Shown piece by piece: positions 29,979 through 38,728 of a DNA stretch of 64,000 nucleotides. Source of the DNA: Nitrospira sp. (GTDB lineage Bacteria > Nitrospirota > Nitrospiria > Nitrospirales > Nitrospiraceae); the NCBI GenBank assembly GCA_029194675.1, contig JARFXP010000006.1, positions 114,701 through 178,700 of the forward strand, read 5' to 3'. A model generated the notes under the pieces. It ran no database searches. It worked only from the letters and a program-made list of their open reading frames with translations, and was not told the origin of the DNA. A program made the position numbers and the translations under genes. The first letter of the stretch is position 1; each line of letters opens with the position of its first letter.

Positions 29979-31157
29979 TCATGCTGATTGAACGATCTGC
30001 ACAGCGCCATCCCGCTCGATGCGTCCCAACGCTGACACCTTTCCCCGCCGTTCTTTGTGAGCAATCTTCTCAATCTGCACGATCGCCCCACGATGCCACT
30101 GATCGAGTGCTTGGTTTTGAGGAGAGGCCAGGCGATCCTGCCGGCCAACCTCTTGCCGGCCTTGCCCATTGCAGAGCCACGCCCGCTTCTCACCTTTTAG
30201 CTCGCGGAGTTCGCTTACAACTCGATAGACATCAGGCAGCCGATTCACAATTGTCTTGCCGTCTTTTCGCAACAATACATACGAAAACTTCAGCGCATCC
30301 TTGATGAAGCCTACTTGATTGTCGATCTCTTGAATAATCACAGGTGGTTCCCAGGCACGTTCTTCATGGCACCAATCGTCGGCCTTCGCTAAGGCTGGGC
30401 AGTTCTGCTCATGGAGACAGGGGCTATAGAGAGTGCACCGTTTCTCTTGAAGCAATCGATCGCGCACCTGGTGGAGTGATCGAGAGGTTTCTCGTAAAGC
30501 CGGCTCCACGATCATCATCGTGCCGTGCGGTTCCAGTAACGCTAGAGACTGATCAACAACGGTAGTTCGCGCCATGATGGGATCGCCTGCGTCTGCAAAG
30601 ATCTCATTCAAGCAATTGGCAAGGATGATGAGATTAAAGGGGCCTCTCAGCTTCACCTGCTCCAACCAGGCTCGTCGCGCGAAATCTCCCTCATACGCCT
30701 GCAAGTCCGCTTCTTGAATACTGGCCGCCCGACAGTAGCGATCCCATAACTGCCTGGATTGTCTGAGGGCTACCGTCGAACGATCGACAGCGGTCACTGA
30801 TAACGTATATGGCAACTTTCGTTGAGACCACCAGTCAAGGACCGCCAGAGCCCCGGTTCCCGGCCCTGAACCAATGTCGAGAACGGAAAACCCCTCGACC
30901 GGTTCCGGTGTCGGCATCTCATCGAGCAACAACTGGATTTTGGCCAGATTCACCGGCAGGAAATACTGAAGATATGCAGCACCCAAAAGTTCATCATCAA
31001 GATATGTTCTGGTTAGATGACTCCGCTCTTTAGTGAAGCTCTTGGAAAGTGCCGCCACTGCCTGCCCTAACTTTTTTCGAGGCAGACCCTCGCTCTCGAT
31101 CCGTTCAGTGATGGCCTCTAGGAGTAACGGTGAAACCGTGGCGTTGAGGCATCGCAT
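29979..31157 (-). CDS. Rsm22-type small-subunit rRNA methyltransferase-like protein
   Basis: From the ATG at 31157 it has 392 residues; a TTG at 31193 is also in frame but would overlap the ribosome-binding site of the divergent gene. A Rossmann S-adenosylmethionine fold is visible (FSVLDIGSGPGTGALAVLDWW, VTAVDRSTVALRQS, NLIILANCLNEIFAD). Towards the C-terminus a Cys motif of the Rsm22 family occurs (CTLYSPCLHEQNCPALAKADDWCHEER), which could hold a metal or cluster. Rsm22 homologues act in mitochondrial small-subunit assembly; the bacterial role is not well defined. It is divergent from the 82-residue gene at 31196. Confidence 0.8.
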   Translation of the reverse strand: MRCLNATVSPLLLEAITERIESEGLPRKKLGQAVAALSKSFTKERSHLTRTYLDDELLGAAYLQYFLPVNLAKIQLLLDEMPTPEPVEGFSVLDIGSGPGTGALAVLDWWSQRKLPYTLSVTAVDRSTVALRQSRQLWDRYCRAASIQEADLQAYEGDFARRAWLEQVKLRGPFNLIILANCLNEIFADAGDPIMARTTVVDQSLALLEPHGTMMIVEPALRETSRSLHQVRDRLLQEKRCTLYSPCLHEQNCPALAKADDWCHEERAWEPPVIIQEIDNQVGFIKDALKFSYVLLRKDGKTIVNRLPDVYRVVSELRELKGEKRAWLCNGQGRQEVGRQDRLASPQNQALDQWHRGAIVQIEKIAHKERRGKVSALGRIERDGAVQIVQSA

Positions 31158-31195
31158 GAGGCTAGTGTATGCTCGACCTATTACGGAGGACAACC

Positions 31196-31444
31196 ATGAC
31201 GGATGAAATCCTGAAGGCTTATAAAGAAGTCGAATCAGCGGTGGAACGGTATATCAGGCTCTTGCATGACCATGTCACAATGCTACAGAACGTGGAACCA
31301 CCAGGTTCCGACAAGGTCGTTCGACTGACGGCCGGCTCAAAAGCCATGACTGATAGTGCGGCAATCTATCTGTCCTATGCGAAGTATGTAGCGTATGGCA
31401 TGCCGTCCAGTGAGGAGATGGTTGAGGACGAGATCCAGGGATAA
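31196..31444 (+). CDS. Conserved hypothetical protein, 82 residues
   Basis: The ATG at 31196 follows a strong GGAGGA (31185-31190). The protein is soluble and mostly helical (MTDEILKAYKEVESAVERYI, LSYAKYVAYGMPSSEEM) with no recognised domain. It is read divergently from the Rsm22-type gene and ends about 110 bases before the terminator at 31553-31598. Confidence 0.6.
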   Translation: MTDEILKAYKEVESAVERYIRLLHDHVTMLQNVEPPGSDKVVRLTAGSKAMTDSAAIYLSYAKYVAYGMPSSEEMVEDEIQG

Positions 31445-31552
31445 CAACGTTGCTCGTATCTCGTGAGAAGTCGTTCCTCGAATGCTTGAGAGATCCGCTC
31501 GCCTCGTTGAGTCGAAGCGGGCTTCACGAATCACGTGACACTCGACGCACTT

Positions 31553-31598
31553 AAAGCAAAAGAGCCTGCCCGGTTTCCCGGCCAGGCTCTTTTGCTTT
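31553..31598. terminator. Strong bidirectional intrinsic terminator
   Basis: AAAGCAAAAGAGCCTG (31553-31568) and CAGGCTCTTTTGCTTT (31583-31598) are perfect 16-base inverted arms around a 14-base loop. The A and T tracts at the arm ends supply the U run on either strand. It separates the end of the por operon from the convergent 82-residue gene. Confidence 0.85.
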
Positions 31599-31615
31599 TA
31601 CTAAGAAATGCCTTA

Positions 31616-32950
31616 TCAGATGCTGCGCATGAAGTGGGCAACCTCGTCGTGACTAACGGCTCCGCCCATGACCTGCGACATCGCGACGTTCGTGGACTTC
31701 TTGCCGGTCAGGCCGGATTCGACCTCATCCACGATCAACTCCACCGGCATCGATTGACCGCCGTACACGCGCGGGCCGCCGATGATCTTAGCTTTGGAGT
31801 ACCCATAGACCGCGGTCGCCACTTCCTTGGCCAACCAACCGACGTAGTTAAATTCCGGCACAACAATCAGCTTCGTGTTTTTGCACAGTTCGCGTAGTTC
31901 CTTCGTCGGAAATGGACGGAGCGATCGAACCTTGATCAGTCCGACGTTGAGACCCTTGTCCTTGCAAAGACGAACCGCTTCGCGCGATTGGGCCGCCGCG
32001 CTGCCGGAAGCGATGATGATGGCCTCCGCACCTTCGACGTTTTCCGCCGTCAGCAAGCCACCCATGTACTTATTGATGTACTTGCGGGAGCGTTCAACCG
32101 CCGCCCAGACCTCTTGTTGCCACACGGCGTGAATATTGTACGCCATGAAGTTTGATTTCTGGACCGGAGCGTCGCGAGACAGACGAGCGGGAGGATTCTC
32201 TGCATCAAGCACAGGGACGGCACCGCGCCAGGCTTCACGCGGAGGCAACTTGATGCCACGATCCTGCATGCGCACATAGCCGCGGGCATGAGTGACGAAG
32301 AACCCGTCGCAGCAGACACCGACCGGCAAAGTCACATCGTTCTTTTCACTGATCGTGAAGCCGGCCAGCGTGAAATCGAACATGTCCTGCTGGTTCTCGG
32401 CATGGAACACAATCATCCCGCAGTTCAGCAAGTAGGACACTTCAATGTTGTCCGGCTGAATGGCGAGCGGCGCGTTGACCACCCGGCAGGTAAACATGGC
32501 GACAACCGGAAGACGGTGACCCGGCCAGGATGCAATCCCTTCCAAACCGCGCAACGTGCCGGGTCCGGCAGTGGCCGTATAGCAACGGACACCCGCGCGT
32601 GATCCACCGGCAATAGCCGCCATGACGCCGACTTCTTCTTCACCACGATAATACTCTTTCACGTAGCCTTCGCCGTAGAGCACGCCGACGAGCTGCATCG
32701 TCTCGCTCTGCGGGGTGATCGGATAGGCGATGGCCAAATCCACGTTGGAGCGGCGAACCGCTTCCTTTGCCGCTTCGCTCCCGGTGATGAATTCCTTCGT
32801 CCGCGGCGCTTCGAGGAACAGGTACTCAGGGGTCACGACCTTTTGTCTTTTTGCTTCCCCATGGGGATCTTTTTTCCCATCAGACTTAGGCACGGCGACG
32901 CTGGTAATCGGGTCACCCTGTGGATTGGTTTTGACTTCGGTCTCGCTCAT
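31616..32950 (-). CDS. porA: 2-Oxoacid:ferredoxin oxidoreductase alpha subunit (pyruvate or 2-oxoglutarate)
   Basis: A 444-residue alpha subunit. After a hydrophilic 45-residue N-terminal extension, the core begins EFITGSEAAKEAVRRSNVDLAIAYPITPQSE, the usual opening, followed by CYTATAGPGTLRGLEG and a transketolase-like C-terminal domain (AEAIIIASGSAAAQSREAV, IKVRSLRPFPTKELREL). It belongs to the five-gene oxidoreductase set and forms the active site with the beta subunit. In a reductive TCA organism this enzyme carboxylates acetyl-CoA to pyruvate or succinyl-CoA to 2-oxoglutarate; sequence alone does not say which. It is the last gene of the operon. Confidence 0.9.
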   Translation of the reverse strand: MSETEVKTNPQGDPITSVAVPKSDGKKDPHGEAKRQKVVTPEYLFLEAPRTKEFITGSEAAKEAVRRSNVDLAIAYPITPQSETMQLVGVLYGEGYVKEYYRGEEEVGVMAAIAGGSRAGVRCYTATAGPGTLRGLEGIASWPGHRLPVVAMFTCRVVNAPLAIQPDNIEVSYLLNCGMIVFHAENQQDMFDFTLAGFTISEKNDVTLPVGVCCDGFFVTHARGYVRMQDRGIKLPPREAWRGAVPVLDAENPPARLSRDAPVQKSNFMAYNIHAVWQQEVWAAVERSRKYINKYMGGLLTAENVEGAEAIIIASGSAAAQSREAVRLCKDKGLNVGLIKVRSLRPFPTKELRELCKNTKLIVVPEFNYVGWLAKEVATAVYGYSKAKIIGGPRVYGGQSMPVELIVDEVESGLTGKKSTNVAMSQVMGGAVSHDEVAHFMRSI

Positions 32951-32990
32951 AGTTACACCTCTTGGCTAGTTCGAGCGTTGCCGCCCGGCC

Positions 32991-33755
32991 TTATCCTTCC
33001 CGCTTCATGTGCTCGGCAGAATGACCGAACATCGCCGCACTACCCGTCCCACCTGGAGTTGGAGCGAACGCCATCGGGTTCGTGTGGGTCTTCCCATCAT
33101 GCACCTTGGATTGCGTGCCAGTAAAGCGGACATTTTCACCATTTTCCGGTAACTTGATCCCCATCTCTTCACGGACACGCTTAAAAATCTGCGCTACGCG
33201 CTTGATCTTAAGCGTATCGGAGTCTCGGATCGTCAGCATCGCATCCTCATGGCCTTGTTCCGCGCAGATCGCCATGGTGCAGCAATTCGTTCCCGCCCGG
33301 ATCATCTTGAGGGTCAGATTCGCATAATGACAATGCACCCCGATGAAGATACAAGCTTCGATCTTATTGCCCCAGATCGTCAGATTCGGATGATTAGGGT
33401 TGATGACTTCTTCCGGATCGATCTTCGGATACTTCGGCCGATAGTCCGGCATCGGAATGATCATGACTTCAGGAATCTGCGCGGCAATTTCCAGCGTGGC
33501 CTTTGCTTTTTCCACCGCATGATCGTTCCAGGCCCAGAGCAACAGCGGTCCAGGGAAGAGAGTCGCGTTCGGGCTCGTCAGCATCTTACGAGCCATCTCT
33601 TCAATCACCACTTCTTCGTTCGGCTCGAGCAATCCGTAAAATAATCCCTCCCCTGGATCCGGCAGCGACACCCCTAGCTGCGCGGCTGAGGGAGGATGGA
33701 AGCCCGCAGGCCCCGGTACGATGATGCGCTCTCGAGTATCCTGTGTTGTTGCCAC
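32991..33755 (-). CDS. Fifth (epsilon-type) subunit of the ferredoxin oxidoreductase operon
   Basis: A 254-residue protein between the delta and alpha genes. It has a central domain of about 150 residues (EVMIIPMPDYRPKYPKIDPEEVINPNHPNL, ACIFIGVHCHYANLTLKMIR) and an unstructured C-terminal tail. It resembles the extra E subunit of five-subunit enzymes in Aquificota and Nitrospirota, often annotated as a CO dehydrogenase beta-like protein. It lacks an obvious cluster motif apart from scattered Cys (NCCTMAICAEQGHED). Its role in the complex is unknown, but the operon position strongly suggests it is a structural subunit. Confidence 0.65.
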   Translation of the reverse strand: MATTQDTRERIIVPGPAGFHPPSAAQLGVSLPDPGEGLFYGLLEPNEEVVIEEMARKMLTSPNATLFPGPLLLWAWNDHAVEKAKATLEIAAQIPEVMIIPMPDYRPKYPKIDPEEVINPNHPNLTIWGNKIEACIFIGVHCHYANLTLKMIRAGTNCCTMAICAEQGHEDAMLTIRDSDTLKIKRVAQIFKRVREEMGIKLPENGENVRFTGTQSKVHDGKTHTNPMAFAPTPGGTGSAAMFGHSAEHMKREG

Positions 33756-33777
33756 GCCCTTCCCCCTTTCCTCGCTC

Positions 33778-34101
33778 TTACCCGACGACCGGACTGGCCA
33801 AAACGGCCGTCGTGCTCTTTTCGCCGTATGTAATATTGTCCGTCAACGCCGCCTTCGGCAATTGATCGATCATGATCATCTTGATCGCATTGTTCTTGGC
33901 CATATTGTCACAGACCCATACGCACTGCGCACAGCCTTTACAACGGTCCACTGCGACATAGGCCGACCCATACTTGAACCCTTGCTCTTTGCCCATCTCC
34001 TCGCTGTAGAGAATCGTGTTAGCTTCCGGACAGTACTGCGTACAGAGCTTACAGCTCTTCGAGGCGCAGATTTCAACGCTGATATCGGCAACAAGGTACA
34101 T
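33778..34101 (-). CDS. porD: Ferredoxin oxidoreductase delta subunit (two 4Fe-4S clusters)
   Basis: A 107-residue ferredoxin-like subunit with two four-Cys motifs: C12, C17, C20, C24 (CASKSCKLCTQYCP) and C54, C57, C60, C64 (CKGCAQCVWVCDN). The first motif has an unusual four-residue spacing. It carries electrons between the catalytic subunits and free ferredoxin. It sits between the gamma and fifth-subunit genes with very short gaps. Confidence 0.9.
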   Translation of the reverse strand: MYLVADISVEICASKSCKLCTQYCPEANTILYSEEMGKEQGFKYGSAYVAVDRCKGCAQCVWVCDNMAKNNAIKMIMIDQLPKAALTDNITYGEKSTTAVLASPVVG

Positions 34102-34110
34102 GGTGCTCCT

Positions 34111-34827
34111 TTATGCGGTGGCTGCCGCCACCGGCTCTTCCGCGCGCTTGACAGCATCCGCGGCCCAGCCGTGGTCGACAGCATAGTTCCATCCCGCCCG
34201 CATGACGGCAACATTCTTCTCGATCAGTTCCTGTTTCTTTTTGAACTTCCGTTCAACGACACTATCGAGGGCGGCAGTACCGCCGGATACCACAAAACCT
34301 TTCCCGAGGAACCGGTCCTTCACGGCCTGATCCAATCCCGCCATACTCGTCAGACCTGTAATCGCGCCGATACAACCCATCAGCGCCATGTTGGTGGCGA
34401 GGTCCATACCCGCGACTTCCAATGAAATCTTCGTCGCTGGGAAGTAATAGAGTTTCGCGCGAAGCTTCTGCAGCTCAGCCGCCTGGTCTCTGTGAAGATT
34501 CATCGGCCCGTCGTTGTTGATCAGCGCAACTCCATCTTCTTTTAGGCCGAAATAGAACGGCATCGTATAGGACTTGCCGTGGGTGATGACCTGTGGATGG
34601 AAGATGATGATGATGTGCGGAAACGTGATTTCACCGATCTCGTAAATCGGCTCATCCGACACTCGGACATAGCTTTCCACCGGCGCCATCCGTTTTTCAG
34701 ACCCATAGAACGGCACGATGGTGCTTTCGCCGCCGGCATTGATCACCGCGGTGCTGAGAATATGCGAGCCGGTGACGACACCCTGCCCCCCGACGCCTGC
34801 CATCCGAATATTGAATCTCTTTGCCAT
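34111..34827 (-). CDS. porG: Ferredoxin oxidoreductase gamma subunit
   Basis: A 238-residue gamma subunit: MAGVGGQGVVTGSHILSTAV is the family signature at the N-terminus, followed by VPFYGSEKRMAPVESYVRVS and a C-terminal helical extension. It completes the heterotetrameric core with alpha and beta. The start ATG has GAGG at good distance, and the beta gene lies 21 bases upstream. Confidence 0.92.
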   Translation of the reverse strand: MAKRFNIRMAGVGGQGVVTGSHILSTAVINAGGESTIVPFYGSEKRMAPVESYVRVSDEPIYEIGEITFPHIIIIFHPQVITHGKSYTMPFYFGLKEDGVALINNDGPMNLHRDQAAELQKLRAKLYYFPATKISLEVAGMDLATNMALMGCIGAITGLTSMAGLDQAVKDRFLGKGFVVSGGTAALDSVVERKFKKKQELIEKNVAVMRAGWNYAVDHGWAADAVKRAEEPVAAATA

Positions 34828-34848
34828 AATGGACCTCCTCGTGAACGC

Positions 34849-35751
34849 CTAAGCTTTGCCGGGAATCGCGGCGGCGGGAGCAGTCGGCTTCGCAAGGAAT
34901 TCCTTGTAGCCGTAACGCTCAGTGAGGTATTGTTTCGCTTCGTCGCTGACATATTCCGTGAACTGATACCGATCATTCTCGACCGTCTTCGCATCTTCCA
35001 TGACCTTGTCGGTCGGAATAGCGTACTCGATGTTGCAGGACGTGTAGGCTTGAATGTAGGTTGATCCAACTTCTCGCGCAATCAACACGGCTTTCTTAAT
35101 GACGCTTTCCACCCGTCGTGGATTATTCGGCACCACGGTCGCCACATAGGCGCAACCGGCAACTTTGGCCATCTGCAACATATCCATCTTCTCGAACTTC
35201 TTGCCGAGCGGTGCCATCTTTAGCACGGCGCCGCGGTTGGTCATGCCGCTCTCCTGGCCACCGGTATTCCCATACACTTCGTTGTCCAACATGATGGTCG
35301 TGAACCGCTCTTTGCGGAACCAGGAGTGGAGTACTTGTTGAAAGCCGATGTCCGCTGTACCGCCATCGCCGGCCATCACAACCACGTCCTTTGGCTTGTC
35401 GCCGAAGCGGAGACGGAGACCACGGGACAGGCCGCTCGCCACTCCGTTTTGGTCACCGTAATTGCCGTAGACAAAGGGAATCGCCGCCTGAGAGATGGCC
35501 AGACGACCGCAACCAGCCGTCCCGACAGTAATGGTGTCTTCGGGGTTGGGAAATGCGATCATGGCGAGCCGGATAAAAAGCGTCATGGCACAGCCCGCGC
35601 ACATGGGATGTTCTTCCAACACTTCCTTGAAACTCCCCATTTGTGAGACAGTGACCTTCTTTCCAAAAGGCCCATGCTCCACCATATCCCGATATTCCTT
35701 TGGCATGAACTTCTCAAATCCATTGGAAAACTTGACATAATCAAGACTCAT
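34849..35751 (-). CDS. porB: Ferredoxin oxidoreductase beta subunit (thiamine-diphosphate binding)
   Basis: A 300-residue subunit with the thiamine diphosphate motif GDGGTADIGFQ (Gly-Asp-Gly at about 128-130) ending in the Asn of LDNEVYGNTGGQ. Cluster-ligand cysteines C51, C54 (HPMCAGCAMTLF), C81 (TAGCGR) and a later SCNIEYA Cys are present. This is the first gene of the operon and has a strong promoter at 35902-35931. Order is B-G-D-E-A. Confidence 0.92.
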   Translation of the reverse strand: MSLDYVKFSNGFEKFMPKEYRDMVEHGPFGKKVTVSQMGSFKEVLEEHPMCAGCAMTLFIRLAMIAFPNPEDTITVGTAGCGRLAISQAAIPFVYGNYGDQNGVASGLSRGLRLRFGDKPKDVVVMAGDGGTADIGFQQVLHSWFRKERFTTIMLDNEVYGNTGGQESGMTNRGAVLKMAPLGKKFEKMDMLQMAKVAGCAYVATVVPNNPRRVESVIKKAVLIAREVGSTYIQAYTSCNIEYAIPTDKVMEDAKTVENDRYQFTEYVSDEAKQYLTERYGYKEFLAKPTAPAAAIPGKA

Positions 35752-36214
35752 CAGGCACCTCCCTTATATCGTTGGCAACGGTCGGCCGCTGCTCATCTTC
35801 TCTTCCGCTTCACACCGCTTCCACATGATGCATCGAAGAAAACTTGAGGACTTGAGGATTTGACAATCAAACCACTACTTAACACTCGCCGATCATTGGG
35901 CATCCTAGCAAAGCCGAAAAAAGACTGTCAATCTTTGCTCAACCTTTTCTCGTCTCCGTCGTCACAGTCCCCGCTATGAATTTTGTCATGAATTTTCCAC
36001 GATACGTTCTGTCATAGTATAACGTCGTGAAAATCAAAGCAACTTCTAAGAGGGCCCAAGGTATCCAAAAGAAGGCCTAGTTTCAATCGGCGAGATAGGC
36101 CATTCGCCCCAAACGGTCAGAACGAGAAAACCGCAAGAACAGGCACCTCCGAACTTTTTAACAATTCACGTTTAGACATTGCCGATCTACCGCATTCCGT
36201 TTACACTGCACATC
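35752..36214. other. Divergent intergenic region, no gene
   Basis: This 460-base region is the upstream area for the por operon and for the plus-strand gene at 36215. Only the por promoter is convincing. The right half (35945-36180) is AT-rich and shows no long frame. Confidence 0.5.
35902..35931 (-). promoter_or_regulatory. Promoter of the ferredoxin oxidoreductase operon
   Basis: On the minus strand TTGACA (35926-35931, perfect) and TAGGAT (35902-35907) are separated by 18 bases. The leader to porB would be about 145 bases long, enough to hold regulation, though no riboswitch or attenuator was recognised. Confidence 0.7.
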
Positions 36215-36463
36215 ATGTCACTACGCGTTCTCATCCCGGGTGAAGATGATGCAGGTTTCCATGTCGGCGGAGTTCATAAACGCCCGCCGATTCCGGACGA
36301 TTCAGTCAAAGCCGAATGTCCGAAATTCATGGCGCACGGTCCTTGCGGAGGGGTTCGCAAAGGTGGGCTTTGCGAAGTCTACCCCGAGATGAAATGTCCA
36401 TGGGTCTCGCTTTATATCGAACTGGAGAAAATCGGCCAGACAGAATGGATGAAACAAGTATGA
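36215..36463 (+). CDS. Orphan methylenetetrahydrofolate reductase C-terminal domain protein
   Basis: From the ATG at 36215 the protein has 82 residues and matches the MTHFR_C (PF12225-type) module: AECPKFMAHGPCGGVRKGGLCEVYPEMKCPW. The four cysteines probably bind a metal or cluster. In acetogens and related bacteria this module is fused to, or partners with, MetF or MetV; here it stands alone, about 3 kb from metF. It shares a strand with queF, which starts 27 bases after its stop. Its role with MetF is inference. Confidence 0.75.
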   Translation: MSLRVLIPGEDDAGFHVGGVHKRPPIPDDSVKAECPKFMAHGPCGGVRKGGLCEVYPEMKCPWVSLYIELEKIGQTEWMKQV

Positions 36464-36490
36464 GTGGGCCAGCATGGAGGAGAGGAGAAA

Positions 36491-36892
36491 ATGAGGGGCA
36501 AGCAAAGGACCACGAAATTGGGTTACAACGAGCGGCATGCGAAGAGCGGAATCAGTGCCACGCTTCCCGACATCGAGACCTTTCCGAATCAATATAAGGG
36601 ATATGAAATTACGATTGAGATCCCCGAGTACACCGCGATTTGCCCCAAAACCAACTTGCCGGACTTCGGAATCATTACACTGCACTATATGCCTGACAAA
36701 GAATGTCTTGAACTGAAAGCGCTTAAAATGTACATCCATGCCTACCGTAATCTCGGCATCTTCTATGAAAATGCCGTCAACAGAATCCTTCAAGATATCG
36801 TCAACGCCTGCCATCCCGTATGGGCGAAAGTCACCGGCACCTTCACTGCGCGCGGCGGGCTTTCGAGTAAGATCGAAGCCAAGTTTCCTTAA
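36491..36892 (+). CDS. queF: NADPH-dependent 7-cyano-7-deazaguanine reductase (QueF)
   Basis: The start is the ATG at 36491, with GAGGAG just before it. The 133-residue protein is a type I (YkvM-like) QueF: the thioimide-forming Cys51 and Asp58 in ICPKTNLPDFG, and the NADPH motif CLELKALKMYIHAYRN. It makes preQ1 for queuosine in tRNA. Other queuosine genes are not in the window. It starts 27 bases after the MTHFR C-domain gene. Confidence 0.95.
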   Translation: MRGKQRTTKLGYNERHAKSGISATLPDIETFPNQYKGYEITIEIPEYTAICPKTNLPDFGIITLHYMPDKECLELKALKMYIHAYRNLGIFYENAVNRILQDIVNACHPVWAKVTGTFTARGGLSSKIEAKFP

Positions 36893-36980
36893 CTGAACAA
36901 CAACCGAACAACGGCAAACCAGCCGGGATTCGAAGGTCCTTGGGTATGGCCTCCTTGCATCGGTTTAACTCACGGTAAGC

Positions 36981-37787
36981 ATGGCGACCTATGCGATCGG
37001 CGATGTGCAGGGATGCCATGACGCCTTGCAACGTCTTCTCGATCTTGTCCAATTTGATCCGAGCTGCGACCGTCTTTGGTTCGTCGGCGATCTCGTCAAC
37101 CGCGGGCCCGATTCACTTGGGGTGCTTCGTTACATCCGTTCGCTCGGGCCGTCCGCACGCGTGGTGCTTGGCAACCATGACGTCTTTCTTCTTGCAGTCT
37201 CGGAAGGGGTGGTGGCACTTCGACCCAAGGATACGATAGGCGACGTATTGAAGGCCGACGATCGGCTTGACTTGATTAACTGGCTTCGGCACCAGCCCTT
37301 GCACCACCACGAGGGGTCGTTCTTCATGATCCATGCGGGGCTCCTCCCTCAATGGACAACGCAAGATGCCGCTCAATTGGCCGGCGAGGTCGAGACCGCC
37401 CTGCGCGGTGCCGGCTTCCAATCGTTCTTGCGATCACTCTTCCATGAGCCGGCGGTCACGTGGAGCCCCAACCTTACCGGCGTCTCACGGTTGGTCACAG
37501 TTGCCCGTGTGCTGACCCGACTTCGCACCTGTACACCGACCGGCGACACCTCGAACTTTTCCGGTCCGCCTGAAAAGACACCGCCAGGCTATTTCCCTTG
37601 GTTCCGTCTCACTGCTCGCCGCAATGCGGATACGACCATCATTACCGGTCATTGGGCTGCACTCGGCCTACACATGGAGCCCAATCTGCTGGCCATCGAT
37701 AGCGGCTGTGTGTGGGGACGACAACTGACAGCGGTGCGATTGGAAGATCGGTCGGTGTTTCAGGTTGACGGGCAGACACGACATTGA
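36981..37787 (+). CDS. apaH: Symmetrical bis(5'-nucleosyl)-tetraphosphatase
   Basis: A 268-residue calcineurin-like phosphoesterase: MATYAIGDVQGCHDAL, VGDLVNRGPDSLG, LGNHDVFLL and ITGHWAALG give the metal ligands and are typical of ApaH. It hydrolyses Ap4A to two ADP and can act on NpnN-capped RNA ends. It follows queF after 88 bases on the same strand and may be cotranscribed with it. Its length agrees with the family. Confidence 0.93.
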   Translation: MATYAIGDVQGCHDALQRLLDLVQFDPSCDRLWFVGDLVNRGPDSLGVLRYIRSLGPSARVVLGNHDVFLLAVSEGVVALRPKDTIGDVLKADDRLDLINWLRHQPLHHHEGSFFMIHAGLLPQWTTQDAAQLAGEVETALRGAGFQSFLRSLFHEPAVTWSPNLTGVSRLVTVARVLTRLRTCTPTGDTSNFSGPPEKTPPGYFPWFRLTARRNADTTIITGHWAALGLHMEPNLLAIDSGCVWGRQLTAVRLEDRSVFQVDGQTRH

Positions 37788-37799
37788 CGCACGCGCAGC

Positions 37800-38576
37800 T
37801 CAGACCCCTGCGACCAGGCGCGCCAGGGGAACCTGCTCGCCGATCCCAAATGTAATCGGTGTCTTGAGTTCCTCCGGATCAACATAGGTTCCGAACAGTC
37901 GGTCCCAAACCGAGAACGTCACTCCAAAATTCACATTGGCATGTGCCAGGTTCTCACTGTGATGAACATGGTGATACCGCGGCGTCACAACGATCCATTC
38001 CAGCCAATTCGAGCGCCAGGTGACGTTCATGTGCATCCAGTCGTTCAACAACATGTGGGAAGACAAGACCACCCAGTACATCCACCATGGAGCATGGCCG
38101 AAAACCGAAAAGGCCATCATCCAGGGCAGGTTGAACAATACCTGTTGCGGGAGCGAAGCTCGGTATCCAGCCAGCCAGTACATGTGCTTCGGGGAATGGT
38201 GCCACTTATGGCTGCACCAAAACGGGCTCACGTGCAGAAACCGATGTACCCAGTAGGCGCCGAAGTCTCCAATCACATAGTACAGGGCAAAAGTCGCCGC
38301 GGTCGGAAGGGCCGAGATAAATTCCGGCAACATCGGCCGAATTACGATCCGTTCGCTTACATACAAGGCGGTAGGGAGCAGCAGGTACCCGACCAGCGTG
38401 GCCCCCACGATGTCCATGAAGAAGATAGACCGATAGGGCACCTTTCTCGCCGGTATCATCCATTCAAGCGCTGTGACGAAGATCACCCTCGCCGTGAACA
38501 AAAGCGGAATGAAGAGGTCATGGTCGAAGACGAACTGCCGGAACTCTCGGCTCAGCAGCCATTCAATCCATTCCAT
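37800..38576 (-). CDS. Membrane di-iron hydroxylase of the sterol desaturase / fatty acid hydroxylase superfamily
   Basis: From ATG 38576 the protein has 258 residues; a TTG 21 bases upstream is less likely. Three His clusters for the di-iron site are present: HRFLH, HKWHH and HHVHH, the last within PRYHHVHHSENLAHANVNFG. Several hydrophobic segments give about four transmembrane helices (VIFVTALEWMI, ATLVGYLLLPTALYV, FALYYVIGDFGAYW, ILNDW region). Substrate is probably a lipid; possibilities include fatty acid, hopanoid or carotenoid hydroxylation. It is convergent with apaH, with the two stops only 12 bases apart. Confidence 0.85.
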   Translation of the reverse strand: MEWIEWLLSREFRQFVFDHDLFIPLLFTARVIFVTALEWMIPARKVPYRSIFFMDIVGATLVGYLLLPTALYVSERIVIRPMLPEFISALPTAATFALYYVIGDFGAYWVHRFLHVSPFWCSHKWHHSPKHMYWLAGYRASLPQQVLFNLPWMMAFSVFGHAPWWMYWVVLSSHMLLNDWMHMNVTWRSNWLEWIVVTPRYHHVHHSENLAHANVNFGVTFSVWDRLFGTYVDPEELKTPITFGIGEQVPLARLVAGV

Positions 38577-38728
38577 CGCGCCTATCCCGCATGCCAAGGT
38601 AGGTCGGAAGGCCCGACTCTATCAAACGGACTCAGCTCTGTCTCCCCCGCTTTCGGTGAAGCGTAAGCGGAGATTGCGAGATATGAAAGGAAAATCTGAG
38701 ATGGATCAAGCGAAACAAGTCTGCGAGC

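Noticed and set aside
35945..36180. Riboswitch or small RNA in the por upstream region
   Set aside because: No conserved aptamer core or clear paired structure was recognised.
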